NCBI GenBank assembly: GCA_045652835.1
Contig: JAZOLE010000012.1
Location: 1 to 18,577, forward strand
From: SVQP01 sp045652835
Lineage (GTDB): Bacteria; Bacillota; Clostridia; Oscillospirales; CAG-272
DNA: 18,577 nucleotides
Direction of reading: 5' to 3'
Shown: piece by piece, positions 1 through 7,890 of the stretch
How the letters are laid out: each line of letters opens with the position of its first letter
How positions within the stretch are numbered: position 1 is the stretch's first letter
Translations under genes and position numbers: made by a program
Notes under the pieces: generated by a model
The model's database searches: none
What the model was told of the DNA's origin: nothing
What the model saw: the letters and a program-made list of their open reading frames with translations, nothing else

Positions 1-5
1 ATTTT

Positions 6-809
6 TTATTGCATCAAGCGCATCGCGTTATTCCAAAAAATATCCTCTTTTGCCTGATCCGAGATGGGAGCTTGCTTGACAAAATTCTGCTCTCTCTCCT
101 GACCCGACCAAGGACAATCGCTGCCGTACAGGATTAAGGCGGGATCGTGCTTTTGCAGGATCTTATGCAGTAAGGGCTGGCGCTGGGGGAACGCACCAGA
201 CTGCGAGGTGTCAAGGTATACGTTCTTGCCGCAAAGCAGCTCAAGCACGCCTCTCTCGCAGCCAATACCGCCCATATGCGCGGCAATCAGAGTCAGCTTG
301 GGGAAGTTTTCCATAACTGTCTTGACCTGCTGGGGTCTGCAATGGATATGATCGGGCGAGCCGGGGTCATAGCCTGCGTGCGTGATCAGGAACATATCGT
401 GGGCAATGCAAAGCTCGAAGATCGGGTGCAGCGCGGGGTTATCAAAATCCGTGCGAATATAATCGGGGTGCAGCTTAAGTCCTTTAATGCCCACACTTTT
501 GAGCATTTTGATCTGCCCCTCAAGATCCTGTCCGTCCGGATGCAGTGAGCCGAGCGCATGTAACTCGGTTTGCTCAAGCTCCAACAGGCATGCAAATTCG
601 TTGACCTTGGGCATTTGGCGCGCGTTGGTGGATACGTTGCAGATCAAACTCTTGGTTACGCCATGCGCGTGCATCTGGTCAAGAACAGCACGTGCTGTTC
701 CGTCGGTTTTCGGGGAAAGACCGATCCAGCTCGATTTCTCTTCAAGCAGGGCAATCGCGTAAGGAGCGAGTTTATCGGGAAAGCAATGACAGTGAAAATC
801 AAAGATCAT
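6..809 (-). CDS. Amidohydrolase (amidohydrolase-2 / TIM-barrel metal-dependent hydrolase)
   Basis: A 267-residue protein of the amidohydrolase superfamily (Amidohydro_2 type), which hydrolyses or decarboxylates small substrates with a metal centre in a TIM barrel. Visible metal-site candidates are the N-terminal HxH (H6, H8 in FHCHC), H114 in GLKLHPDY, H144 in LITHAGYD, H178 in AAHMGG and D231 in YGSDCPW, in the canonical order. No signal peptide or membrane helix is seen, so it should be cytoplasmic. An open frame continues upstream to 1010, but I chose the ATG at 807-809. It is preceded by AGGAG (minus strand, 814-818) at good spacing, and the HxH strand starts right after it. The upstream extension lacks family resemblance and overlaps the promoter. 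The stop is TAA at 6-8. Substrate cannot be told from sequence. The gene stands alone and divergent from rlmB. Confidence 0.88.
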   Translation of the reverse strand: MIFDFHCHCFPDKLAPYAIALLEEKSSWIGLSPKTDGTARAVLDQMHAHGVTKSLICNVSTNARQMPKVNEFACLLELEQTELHALGSLHPDGQDLEGQIKMLKSVGIKGLKLHPDYIRTDFDNPALHPIFELCIAHDMFLITHAGYDPGSPDHIHCRPQQVKTVMENFPKLTLIAAHMGGIGCERGVLELLCGKNVYLDTSQSGAFPQRQPLLHKILQKHDPALILYGSDCPWSGQEREQNFVKQAPISDQAKEDIFWNNAMRLMQ

Positions 810-840
810 AAAAACTCCTGGGCAGTAAAGCGTTGTGTTC

Positions 841-869
841 ATTATAGCACACGCGCGGGCTTTATGCAA
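841..869 (-). promoter_or_regulatory. Promoter of the amidohydrolase gene (extended -10)
   Basis: On the minus strand a perfect TATAAT (plus-strand 841-846) is preceded by TG one base upstream (TGCTATAAT), forming an extended -10. A weak -35 (TTGCAT, 864-869) lies 17 bp further upstream. The leader to the ATG is about 25-30 nt and contains the AGGAG site. The -10 is seen directly; activity is inferred. Confidence 0.55.
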
Positions 870-994
870 GAATATCTGCAAACAAAATGCAGAAAATATC
901 GGGAAAAGTAAAACGCAAGGGCTGCATGTCGCATCATGACGAACGATTTTTGCGCCAAAGCCATTGGTAATATGAGATTTTTCGCAAATAACTC

Positions 995-1023
995 TGTACA
1001 AATCGGACAAGTTATGTTATAAT
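995..1023 (+). promoter_or_regulatory. Promoter of the rlmB operon (extended -10)
   Basis: TATAAT at 1018-1023 is preceded by TGT, giving an extended -10. A -35-like TGTACA (4 of 6 matches to TTGACA) lies at 995-1000, with exactly 17 bp between the boxes. Transcription would start near 1030 and leave an 85-nt leader before the rlmB ATG at 1115. No obvious attenuator was found in that leader. Confidence 0.6.
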
Positions 1024-1114
1024 GGATAGTGTATGTAAATTGCATTGGGATCATGCAAAATTCTGTCGGGAAATTCACAGGAAATGCTCGCGACAGCAAG
1101 GAAAGGAACGAAAT

Positions 1115-2005
1115 ATGGAATACAACAAGAAGAATAAAGGCGCAAAGGGCGCATCGAACAATCATTATAACAGTAAGCCCAAGCAGCATCCTGCAGGCGA
1201 TCGTCAGGATAAGTATCGCACTCCCAAGCCCGTCAAGCGTGAAGAGCTGCCGATGGACGAAGAGGCGGAGGATACCGGTCTTGTCATAGGCAGAAACGCT
1301 GTTCGTGAGCTGCTCAAATCCGACAGAGAGATCGACAAGATCCTGGTCAGACGCGGAGACCGCGAGGGCTCTATTGTGGTGCTGGTTGCCATGGCTGTGG
1401 AGCGCGGCATTCCTGTTGTTGAAGTAGATAAGGATAAGCTGGATCACATGGCAGGCTTTGCGCCCCACCAGGGCATTGTTGCCATGGCAGCGCAAAAGGA
1501 ATATTGCACGCCCGAGGACATTTTGGAGATCGCACGCCAGCGCGGTGAGGTGCCGCTGATCGTGATTGCGGACGGCATCACCGACCCCTATAACCTCGGT
1601 GCGCTGATTCGTTGCGCAGAGGGTTGCGGTGCGCACGGCCTGATCATTCCCAAGCGTCGTGCTGTAGGACTTACGCCTCTGGTATCCAAGGCTTCTGCAG
1701 GTGCGGTAGAGCATTTGGCTATTGCCAAGGTTGCCAACATTGGTGCAACCGTACGTGCGCTCAAGAAGGAGGGCGTGTGGGTATTTGCTGCCGAGGCAGG
1801 CGGCAAGCCTTATTATGAAACAGATTTCCGCGGACCCTGCGCGCTGGTATTCGGCAGCGAAGGAAACGGTGTATCCGATCTTGTTACGAAAGAGGCTGAT
1901 ATCATTACATCCATTCCCATGTATGGAAAGGTCAACTCCTTTAACGTATCCACCGCAGCTTCGGTCATTCTTGCCGAGGCAGCAAAGCAGCACAGACAGG
2001 GCTGA
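1115..2005 (+). CDS. rlmB: 23S rRNA (guanosine-2'-O-)-methyltransferase RlmB (SpoU/TrmH family)
   Basis: A 296-residue SPOUT-class 2'-O-methyltransferase that uses S-adenosylmethionine. RlmB methylates a 23S rRNA guanosine in the peptidyl-transferase region. The SpoU substrate-binding domain starts at GRNAVRELL (59-67). The three catalytic SPOUT motifs are visible: NLGALIRCAE (160-169, motif 1 with the catalytic-type Arg), LVFGSEGNGV (244-253, motif 2) and IPMYGKVNSFNVSTAAS (267-283, motif 3, trefoil-knot SAM site). The first 50 residues are a basic, low-complexity Lys/Asn/Gln tail, common in Clostridial homologues and plausibly RNA-binding. I chose the ATG at 1115 because AAGGAAAGG (1098-1106) precedes it; the frame is open upstream to 1022 without a ribosome binding site. 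It is first in a four-gene run. A TrmH-type tRNA methylase is the less likely alternative. Confidence 0.92.
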   Translation: MEYNKKNKGAKGASNNHYNSKPKQHPAGDRQDKYRTPKPVKREELPMDEEAEDTGLVIGRNAVRELLKSDREIDKILVRRGDREGSIVVLVAMAVERGIPVVEVDKDKLDHMAGFAPHQGIVAMAAQKEYCTPEDILEIARQRGEVPLIVIADGITDPYNLGALIRCAEGCGAHGLIIPKRRAVGLTPLVSKASAGAVEHLAIAKVANIGATVRALKKEGVWVFAAEAGGKPYYETDFRGPCALVFGSEGNGVSDLVTKEADIITSIPMYGKVNSFNVSTAASVILAEAAKQHRQG

Positions 2006-2030
2006 TATGTAACTGATAACTGAAATTTTA

Positions 2031-2051
2031 CAGAAAGGGGGCGGTAGCTTG
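2031..2051 (+). promoter_or_regulatory. Ribosome binding site that fixes a TTG start
   Basis: AGAAAGGGGG (2032-2041) ends seven bases before TTG at 2049. The coding frame begins there with a typical Met-Ala-Lys-Lys-Lys N-terminus. A TTG start is less common than ATG and may moderate translation of this long protein. Confidence 0.6.
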
Positions 2052-5000
2052 GCAAAGAAAAAGCAGGAATATTCCACCGAGAGCGTGGATGAAATGGTAG
2101 AGCGACTCAAAAAGTCATACGAGAGCGTAGACCATGCCGAGAGCGATGACGCGGATCCGGGTGCGGATGACGAGGCGTTTGCGAAAATGCTGGTCGAAAT
2201 GTTTGGAAATCAAGCAAAGAGCAAACCTGCTGCCGAGAAAAAGAGAACCGATCTCTATAGTGCCGAGGATTTTATGTCCGACGACGAGGACGATGAGGCA
2301 TCGGACCGTGACTTTGTAGGGGGATTTGATCAAAATCTTGCGCAAGAGCCCGAAGAGGACTATGAGGAAGAGCTTGACGAAGAATTCGAGGAAGAGCTCG
2401 ACGAAGAACTTGTGGAAGAGCCCGAGGAAGCATATGCCGAGGAATACGAGGACGAGCTTGCGGATGCCGACCTGATTAAGCAACAGATCAAGGAGCAGGC
2501 ACAGGCGCAGATCGTTGAACAGTTCCGTCAGGAGCAGGCGATTGTTGCACCCGAGCCAGAGCCTGAAGAGGTCTCCGAGGACGAGCTGCCTTGGTTTGCG
2601 GATGACGAGCTTGACCCTGAGGATGCAGCGGAAATTGCGGAATATGAGGCATTGGTTGCACAGGACGAGTTAGAGCAGTTCTTGGACGAGGACGAGGCGT
2701 TTGTCGAGGACGAAGAGCTTATCGAGGACGAAGAGCTTATCGAGGAAGAAGAGCTTGTCGAGGACGAAGAGCTGATCGAGGACGAGGAGTTTATCGAGGA
2801 CGAAGGGCTTATCGAGGACGAGGAGTTTATCGAGGACGAAGGGCTTATCGAGGACGAGGAGTTTGTCGAGGACGAAGGGCTTATCGAGGACGAGGAGTTT
2901 ATCGAGGACGAAGGGCTTATCGAGGACGAGGAGTTTGTCGAGGACGAAGAGCTGATCGAAGACGAAGAGCTGATCGAAGACGAAGAGCTTGTCGAAGAAG
3001 AGAAATTTGTTGAGGAAGAGCAACAATACATAGAGGATACGGACGCACAGCCCGAGCAAGAGCAGAGCGAGAATTACGTCGATATGCTGCTGGAGTCTTT
3101 GGCAGAATGGAAGCAATCCGTTGCTGCGGTCAAGGCACAGATGCGCGCAGATTACTCGGCGGACATTCCCGCAGTTCCCGTGGAGATTACGGAGGACGCA
3201 CAGCCTGAGCTGCTTGCAGAGCAGCAAGAGGCGGACGGGCAGGACGAGCCGACAGAGGACATCGCCTCGGACGATCCGCTGACCACGGACGCACCCGCGT
3301 ATCCCGAAAACGATCCGCAGCAGGGTCGTGTGGCAAAGCCTGAAACGCACACGGAGGACGGTTCCTTCGGAGGCGTGCGGTTTGATGAAAAGGATATTCA
3401 CATGATGGCTGCACTGGGCTATGAGCAGGAGCTCAAGGGCAAGGTGGGCAGCGCACGCGTGCGCAGCGCCTCGCTCTCGCACAAGCGAAAGGCTCTGACG
3501 CTGGGCACAGATAATCCGCTTTGCTTTGCATGGCGCGGCAAGGAATATATGGACGCCTCGGATGAGGCGGATATCAAGCAGGCATACCGCCGCGAAAAGC
3601 TTCCCGTTATCGTGCGCCTTTCGGTGAGCGTGCTGATGCTGTTTTTCATGATCGCGTTGGATAATGCGTATTTGCTGGGCATCTTGCAGGGCAGCGTTCC
3701 CGCAATCGTCACAACGCCGATCTATCCGCTTCTTGCGGCACTTGCTTTGTTTGTGGTAGCAGCGGTATCGTGGCGCAGACTGTGGGAGGGCTTGCGCAGT
3801 ATATTTGCGCGCGTGCATAGTCTGTATTCGGTCCCCGCGCTTTTGTTGGTGGCATCGCTGCTCTATGACGTCTTGTTGGCGTTTTTAACCGATCAGCGAT
3901 ATATGATGTTCAATAGCGTAGCAGTGCTGGCGTTGACGCTTTGCACCGTGGCAGACGTGCTGGATCTGTATAATCAGGAGCGCAATTTCAGAGTTGTGCG
4001 CACGGGAAAGCCGCGATACGGTATTGAAAAAGTGGCGGATACCGCTACGCAATCCCGTCTGCCCGTCAAGAGTGGCGAGCAGGCACAAAAGCCTCGCGCA
4101 GGCGCGTATCGCGTGCGCAAACTGAGCTTTGTAGGCGGATATTTCCGCCGTACGGGTGCAGGCACCGAGCGCGGTGTAGCACTCAGCGTGATTTACAGTG
4201 TCATTTTTGTCTGTGCCATTGCATGTGCTTCCGCAAGCTACATTGCTACGGGGCAGGGTATGAGTGCGCTGACGGCATTTATGGTGTGCATCAATGCCGC
4301 AATGCCGTTCTCCATGCTGCTGTTTGGTGCCATTCCTGCGTTTATAGCAGGTAAAACGCTCATGCATCACGGCTGTGCCGTGATCGGTGCGGATGCGCCC
4401 GAGGAATATAAGGACGTCAAGGCGCTGATGTTTGATGCAGGACAGATGTTCACCGCATACGGTTCTTCGCAGATCACGGTGCGCGGTGACAGCGATATCG
4501 GAACGTACATGGATAAAACTCGTTTGCTGCTGCGCGCTTTGGGCGGCACGCTTGCAGATATTGCGGGCGATGAACAGCCGAGCGACCTTGATCAGGTCAA
4601 GATCGAGATCATGAGCGTATCCGAAAACGGCATGACGCTTTATATGAACGGCATTACCTGCGTGATGATGGGTGATTACGATTATCTTGCGGCGCGCGAC
4701 GTGCGTCTGCCTCGCAGAGATAACGAAAAGAACTATAAAAAGCGCAAAAACAGCGCGGTGGTTTACGTAGCCTTTGACGGTCAGTTCCGCGTGGGCTATT
4801 CGGTGGACTACGAGCTGCGCCGCGAATTTTTGATGCGTGCCAAGCAGCTGCAAGTCGAGGGGATTGATCCCGTGATCGTGACCTATGACCCCTCTATCAA
4901 TGAGCAGACCTTGCGCGTGCGTGCAGGGGATGCGGGCATTGCTGTGGAGCGCCAGAGAGAATACGAGGGCGCATCGGGGCAGATGATACTGGATTGCGGC

Positions 5001-5258
5001 GTCATTGCTACCCGTGCACCTGAGGACGTGCTGCTGCCGTTGCTTGCCTGCCGCAAGCTGCGCCGCGTGCGTATCTGGAGCTTGGTGCTGCGCTTTACCT
5101 ACCTTGCGCTGACTGTTGCGCTGACCGTGCTTTTGTCGGTGCTTGGCGGCATTATGTATGCATGGCCGCTTCTGGTGCTTTTGTACCAGCTTGTTTGGCT
5201 GACTGCAATTCCCGTGGTCTGCACAGGACTTTTGGGAGAATTGCGCAAGACGAAATAA
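2049..5258 (+). CDS. Acidic-repeat membrane protein with a degenerate P1B-type P-type ATPase core (putative pseudo-ATPase)
   Basis: A 1069-residue protein I cannot assign to a named family. Translation appears to start at a TTG (2049-2051) behind a strong AAAGGGGG (2034-2041); the next in-frame ATG (2094) has no such site. Residues 1-450 are extremely acidic and disordered-looking, with 18 tandem hexapeptides of EDEELI type at 214-321. Membrane helices are estimated at 519-546, 557-574, 594-613, 619-641, 710-733, 738-767, 1010-1032 and 1037-1061, a 4+2+2 layout matching P1B metal-transporting ATPases. A P-domain-like segment follows helix 6: FDAGQMFT (D796) stands where DKTGTLT is expected. 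AFDGQ (909-913) is followed by a region resembling the P1B segment after the N-domain, ending in TYD (945-947) in place of TGD. A later DCGVIATRAPED (982-993) resembles the P1B stretch just before the last helices. TGE in the actuator loop (642-708) and GDGxND are missing, and Pro753 in helix 6 sits at the CPx position without its cysteines. A transport ATPase cycle is therefore unlikely. A regulatory, scaffold or metal-binding role is inference. Whole-family assignment rests on my own reading of motifs. Confidence 0.62.
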   Translation: MAKKKQEYSTESVDEMVERLKKSYESVDHAESDDADPGADDEAFAKMLVEMFGNQAKSKPAAEKKRTDLYSAEDFMSDDEDDEASDRDFVGGFDQNLAQEPEEDYEEELDEEFEEELDEELVEEPEEAYAEEYEDELADADLIKQQIKEQAQAQIVEQFRQEQAIVAPEPEPEEVSEDELPWFADDELDPEDAAEIAEYEALVAQDELEQFLDEDEAFVEDEELIEDEELIEEEELVEDEELIEDEEFIEDEGLIEDEEFIEDEGLIEDEEFVEDEGLIEDEEFIEDEGLIEDEEFVEDEELIEDEELIEDEELVEEEKFVEEEQQYIEDTDAQPEQEQSENYVDMLLESLAEWKQSVAAVKAQMRADYSADIPAVPVEITEDAQPELLAEQQEADGQDEPTEDIASDDPLTTDAPAYPENDPQQGRVAKPETHTEDGSFGGVRFDEKDIHMMAALGYEQELKGKVGSARVRSASLSHKRKALTLGTDNPLCFAWRGKEYMDASDEADIKQAYRREKLPVIVRLSVSVLMLFFMIALDNAYLLGILQGSVPAIVTTPIYPLLAALALFVVAAVSWRRLWEGLRSIFARVHSLYSVPALLLVASLLYDVLLAFLTDQRYMMFNSVAVLALTLCTVADVLDLYNQERNFRVVRTGKPRYGIEKVADTATQSRLPVKSGEQAQKPRAGAYRVRKLSFVGGYFRRTGAGTERGVALSVIYSVIFVCAIACASASYIATGQGMSALTAFMVCINAAMPFSMLLFGAIPAFIAGKTLMHHGCAVIGADAPEEYKDVKALMFDAGQMFTAYGSSQITVRGDSDIGTYMDKTRLLLRALGGTLADIAGDEQPSDLDQVKIEIMSVSENGMTLYMNGITCVMMGDYDYLAARDVRLPRRDNEKNYKKRKNSAVVYVAFDGQFRVGYSVDYELRREFLMRAKQLQVEGIDPVIVTYDPSINEQTLRVRAGDAGIAVERQREYEGASGQMILDCGVIATRAPEDVLLPLLACRKLRRVRIWSLVLRFTYLALTVALTVLLSVLGGIMYAWPLLVLLYQLVWLTAIPVVCTGLLGELRKTK
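2688..3011 (+). repeat. In-frame tandem repeat, 18-bp units (18 copies)
   Basis: Eighteen successive 18-bp units encode hexapeptides of the pattern (E)(D/E)E(E/G/A)(L/F)(I/V), residues 214-321. In the middle (about 2778-2940) the units alternate EDEEF(I/V) and EDEGLI, making a 36-bp higher-order repeat. Bases are nearly identical between units (gaggacgaggagtttatc type), so recent slippage or unequal recombination is likely and copy number may vary between strains. The ends have diverged (EEEKFV, EDEAFV). The repeat keeps other frames open on both strands, which creates false ORFs. Confidence 0.93.
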
Positions 5259-5271
5259 AGGATAAATCATT

Positions 5272-7131
5272 ATGAATCAAAAAATTGCAACAGTACTGAA
5301 GACCGTACAAAAGCCCGGTCGCTATGCGGGTGGCGAATACGGTCAAGTCATCAAGGATAAAAATGCCGTTAAGGCAAGATTTGCATTCTGTTTTCCCGAT
5401 ACCTATGAGATCGGTATGTCCAATTTGGGCGTGCGTATTCTGTATAGCCGCCTGAATGCAGAGCAGGACATCTGGTGTGAGCGCAGCTATGCGCCTTGGG
5501 TGGATATGCAGGAGCAGATGCAGAAATATGACATTCCGCTTTGGGCACACGAGTCGGGTGATGCGCTGACCGAATTTGATTTTGTGGGCTTTACCCTGCA
5601 GTATGAAATGTGCTATCCCACCGTGCTCAACATGCTGGGACTTGCGGGCATTCCGCTTTACGCCAAGGACAGAGGAGAGGAGTTCCCCTTGATCATCGGC
5701 GGTGGCCCTTGCACCTATAACCCCGAGCCGGTAGCAGATTTCTTTGATTTGTTCAACATCGGTGAGGGTGAGGAAATGCTGCCCCAGATCGTGCGCCTGT
5801 ACATTACCATGAAGGAAGAGGGCAGCTATACCAAGGCAGCGTTCTTGCACCGTGCCGCGGCTACCATCAAGGGTGTTTACGTGCCCTCGCTTTATGACGT
5901 ACAGTACAACGAGGACGGCACCGTCAAGAGCTACACGCCTGTATACGAGGACGTTCCCGCAAAGGTGCAAAAGCAGATCTGCGAGGACATGGATAAGGCG
6001 TTCTTCCCGGACAAGCTGGTTATGCCTTACACGGAAACGGTGCATGACCGCATTATGCTGGAGGTTGCGCGCGGCTGTATTCGCGGCTGCCGCTTCTGCC
6101 AGGCGGGTATGGTGTACAGACCCGTGCGTGAAAAAACGCCCGGCACGCTGGATTGCCAGGCAAAGGCGCTGTTTGAGGCGACCGGATATGAGGAAATTTC
6201 GCTTTCCACGCTTTCCATCAGCGATTACACCTGTGTAGAGGAGCTGACCGATAAGCTGCTTTCCTGGACCAATGAGAACATGATCAATCTCTCGCTGCCT
6301 TCGCTGCGCGTGGACAGCTTTACCAAGGAGCTTATGGATAAGATCGCGTCGGTGCGCTCCGGTTCTTTGACGTTTGCACCAGAGGCAGGCACGCAGAGAT
6401 TGCGTGACGTGATCAACAAGAACGTGCAGGAAGAGGACCTGATGCGTGCGGTCAACGTGGCGTTTGACGCAGGCAAGAGCACGGTCAAACTGTACTTTAT
6501 GCAGGGACTTCCCACCGAGACCAATGAGGATCTTGAGGGCATTACAACGCTTGCGCACCGCGTTTGCGTGGCGTACCACCAAAATCCCAACCGCAACAAG
6601 TCGCGCGGTGTACAGGTCACCATCAGCGTCTCTCCCTTTATCCCCAAGCCGTTCACGCCCTTCCAATGGGAGGCGCAGGACACCTTGGAGGTTATGCAGG
6701 AAAAGCAGCGTTACGTGGGCGAGTGCAATCGTGACAAGCGCGTGCGTTATACCCACCACGATGCCAAGGTCTGCCGCATTGAGGCTGTGCTGGCACGAGG
6801 TGACCGCCGTCTTGCACCCGCATTGGCACTGGCACATGAGAAGGGCTTTATGTTTGACGCGTGGAGCGAGTTTTTTGATTACGATAAGTGGATCGAGGTG
6901 TTCGATCAGTCGGGCATAGATCCTGCATTTTATGCAAACCGCGCTTACGGACTTGACGAGGTGCTGCCGTGGGATATCATTGATTGCGGTGTGACCAAGG
7001 CATTCCTTTTGCGTGAGAGAGCCAAGGCATACGAGCAAACCACCACGCCCTCCTGTCGCGAAAAGTGCTCGGGCTGCGGTGCAAACTGCATGGGCGGCGA
7101 AAGAACGCCTTGCCCGAAAGGAGGCAAATGA
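5272..7131 (+). CDS. TIGR03960 family B12-binding-domain/radical SAM protein
   Basis: A 619-residue radical SAM protein of the TIGR03960 type. The N-terminal half has a B12-binding-like fold region, with features such as TYEIGMSNLG (44-53) and IIGGGPCTYNPEPVADF (141-157). The radical SAM cluster motif CIRGCRFC (C269, C273, C276; CxxxCxxC) binds the 4Fe-4S cluster that cleaves SAM. The C-terminus carries an extra Cys-rich tail (C595, C599, C602, C606, C614), which could hold a second Fe-S cluster. The physiological reaction of this family is not established to my knowledge. The ATG at 5272 follows a modest AAAGGA (5257-5262), 13 bases after the previous stop. Its TGA overlaps the start of the next gene, and this pairing is conserved in Firmicutes, often near ribosomal protein or RNase G genes. 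Confidence 0.88.
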   Translation: MNQKIATVLKTVQKPGRYAGGEYGQVIKDKNAVKARFAFCFPDTYEIGMSNLGVRILYSRLNAEQDIWCERSYAPWVDMQEQMQKYDIPLWAHESGDALTEFDFVGFTLQYEMCYPTVLNMLGLAGIPLYAKDRGEEFPLIIGGGPCTYNPEPVADFFDLFNIGEGEEMLPQIVRLYITMKEEGSYTKAAFLHRAAATIKGVYVPSLYDVQYNEDGTVKSYTPVYEDVPAKVQKQICEDMDKAFFPDKLVMPYTETVHDRIMLEVARGCIRGCRFCQAGMVYRPVREKTPGTLDCQAKALFEATGYEEISLSTLSISDYTCVEELTDKLLSWTNENMINLSLPSLRVDSFTKELMDKIASVRSGSLTFAPEAGTQRLRDVINKNVQEEDLMRAVNVAFDAGKSTVKLYFMQGLPTETNEDLEGITTLAHRVCVAYHQNPNRNKSRGVQVTISVSPFIPKPFTPFQWEAQDTLEVMQEKQRYVGECNRDKRVRYTHHDAKVCRIEAVLARGDRRLAPALALAHEKGFMFDAWSEFFDYDKWIEVFDQSGIDPAFYANRAYGLDEVLPWDIIDCGVTKAFLLRERAKAYEQTTTPSCREKCSGCGANCMGGERTPCPKGGK

Positions 7132-7853
7132 TGTTAACCTGTTATACCAAGCATCAGCTGCCTATGTTGGAGCAGCCTAAGACGGTCAGAATCCGTTTTT
7201 GCAAAAAGGGAAATTTGCAGTACGTGTCGCACCTTGATTTGCAGAGAACCATTCATCGCGTGCTGATCCGCGCGGGAATCCCGATGTGGTACACCAAGGG
7301 CTTTAACCCCCATCCCAAGATCTCGTTTGGCTATCCGCTCTCTATCGGTACCGAAAGTGAGTGCGAGTTTTTGGATATTCGCATTGAGCGCGAGATTTCG
7401 ATGGAGAACATCGTGCATCAGCTCAACTGCGAGTTGACGGATGAGATGTACGTGCTGGAGGCTTATGAAGCCAAGACCGACGCCAATGACGTGGCGTTTG
7501 CCGATTACACGGTCAAGATCTGCACCGAGGGCGGCAGCCCTGCAACTGCAGGCAAGATTGCAGCCGTACTGGCGCGCAACGAGCTGCTCATGACCAAAAA
7601 GAGCAAGTCGGGCGATAAGGAGATCAATATCATTGAGTTGATCGACCAAAGCAAGATCGGTTGGTGTGACGAGTGCAAGAGCGTTGTCATGCATTTGCGT
7701 CTTGCAACCGGCTCTGCACGCAATCTCAACCCCGAGCTGTTGATCTCGGCACTCAAAAGGGAACTGGGTATTCTCTGCGGTGACCCCACCAAGGAGCACT
7801 ACATCATCATGCGCGAGAGATTTTTGACCGCGGATTACAAGGAGTTCAGATAA
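7131..7853 (+). CDS. TIGR03936 / DUF2344 family protein, partner of the radical SAM protein
   Basis: A 240-residue cytoplasmic protein. The conserved N-terminal block of the family is clear: VRIRFCKKGNLQYVSHLDLQ, followed by RAGIPMWYTKGFNPHPKISFGYPLSIGTES within the first 85 residues. The function is unknown; it occurs beside, or fused to, TIGR03960 radical SAM proteins, which suggests a joint reaction, perhaps RNA-related. The start is either ATG 7128 or ATG 7131. I prefer 7131 because AAAGGAGG (7117-7124) then sits six bases away, and the TGATG overlap implies translational coupling. Last gene of the run before a terminator. Confidence 0.87.
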   Translation: MLTCYTKHQLPMLEQPKTVRIRFCKKGNLQYVSHLDLQRTIHRVLIRAGIPMWYTKGFNPHPKISFGYPLSIGTESECEFLDIRIEREISMENIVHQLNCELTDEMYVLEAYEAKTDANDVAFADYTVKICTEGGSPATAGKIAAVLARNELLMTKKSKSGDKEINIIELIDQSKIGWCDECKSVVMHLRLATGSARNLNPELLISALKRELGILCGDPTKEHYIIMRERFLTADYKEFR

Positions 7854-7855
7854 GC

Positions 7856-7887
7856 AAAGACCGCCAAGCAAGCTTGGCGTTCTTTTT
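7856..7887 (+). terminator. Rho-independent terminator of the rlmB-TIGR03936 operon
   Basis: A perfect 7-bp stem CGCCAAG/CTTGGCG (7862-7868 with 7873-7879) around a CAAG loop, extendable past one mismatch by flanking A/G-T/C pairs, is followed by TTCTTTTT. It begins only a few bases after the TAA at 7851-7853. Confidence 0.85.
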
Positions 7888-7890
7888 ATG

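Larger units (their letters stand above)
810..1114. other. Divergent intergenic region between amidohydrolase and rlmB
   Basis: This 305-base gap holds two outward-facing promoters (841-869 minus, 995-1023 plus) and the two ribosome binding sites. Between about 870 and 990 I see no hairpin with a T-tract, no riboswitch-like structure and no convincing small ORF. Open frames that run across it on both strands lack ribosome binding sites and family resemblance. Confidence 0.6.

Noticed and set aside
810..1010. Upstream extension of the amidohydrolase reading frame (67 more residues)
   Set aside because: It has no ribosome binding site, spans the promoter -10 box and does not resemble the family, while the ATG at 807-809 has a good AGGAG.
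2528..3031. Minus-strand 167-residue Ser-rich frame inside the acidic repeat
   Set aside because: It is the antisense of GAG/GAC-rich codons in the tandem repeat, with no ribosome binding site or promoter; the repeat keeps all frames free of stops.
2670..3818. Minus-strand 382-residue frame with repeated LFVFDQ/LLVLDK units
   Set aside because: A shadow of the same 18-bp repeat; codon use and absence of start signals argue against it.
2049..5258. A working heavy-metal export ATPase
   Set aside because: The phosphorylation motif lysine, TGE, TGD and GDGxND are lost and no metal-binding CxxC or CPC is present, so an active pump is not supported.
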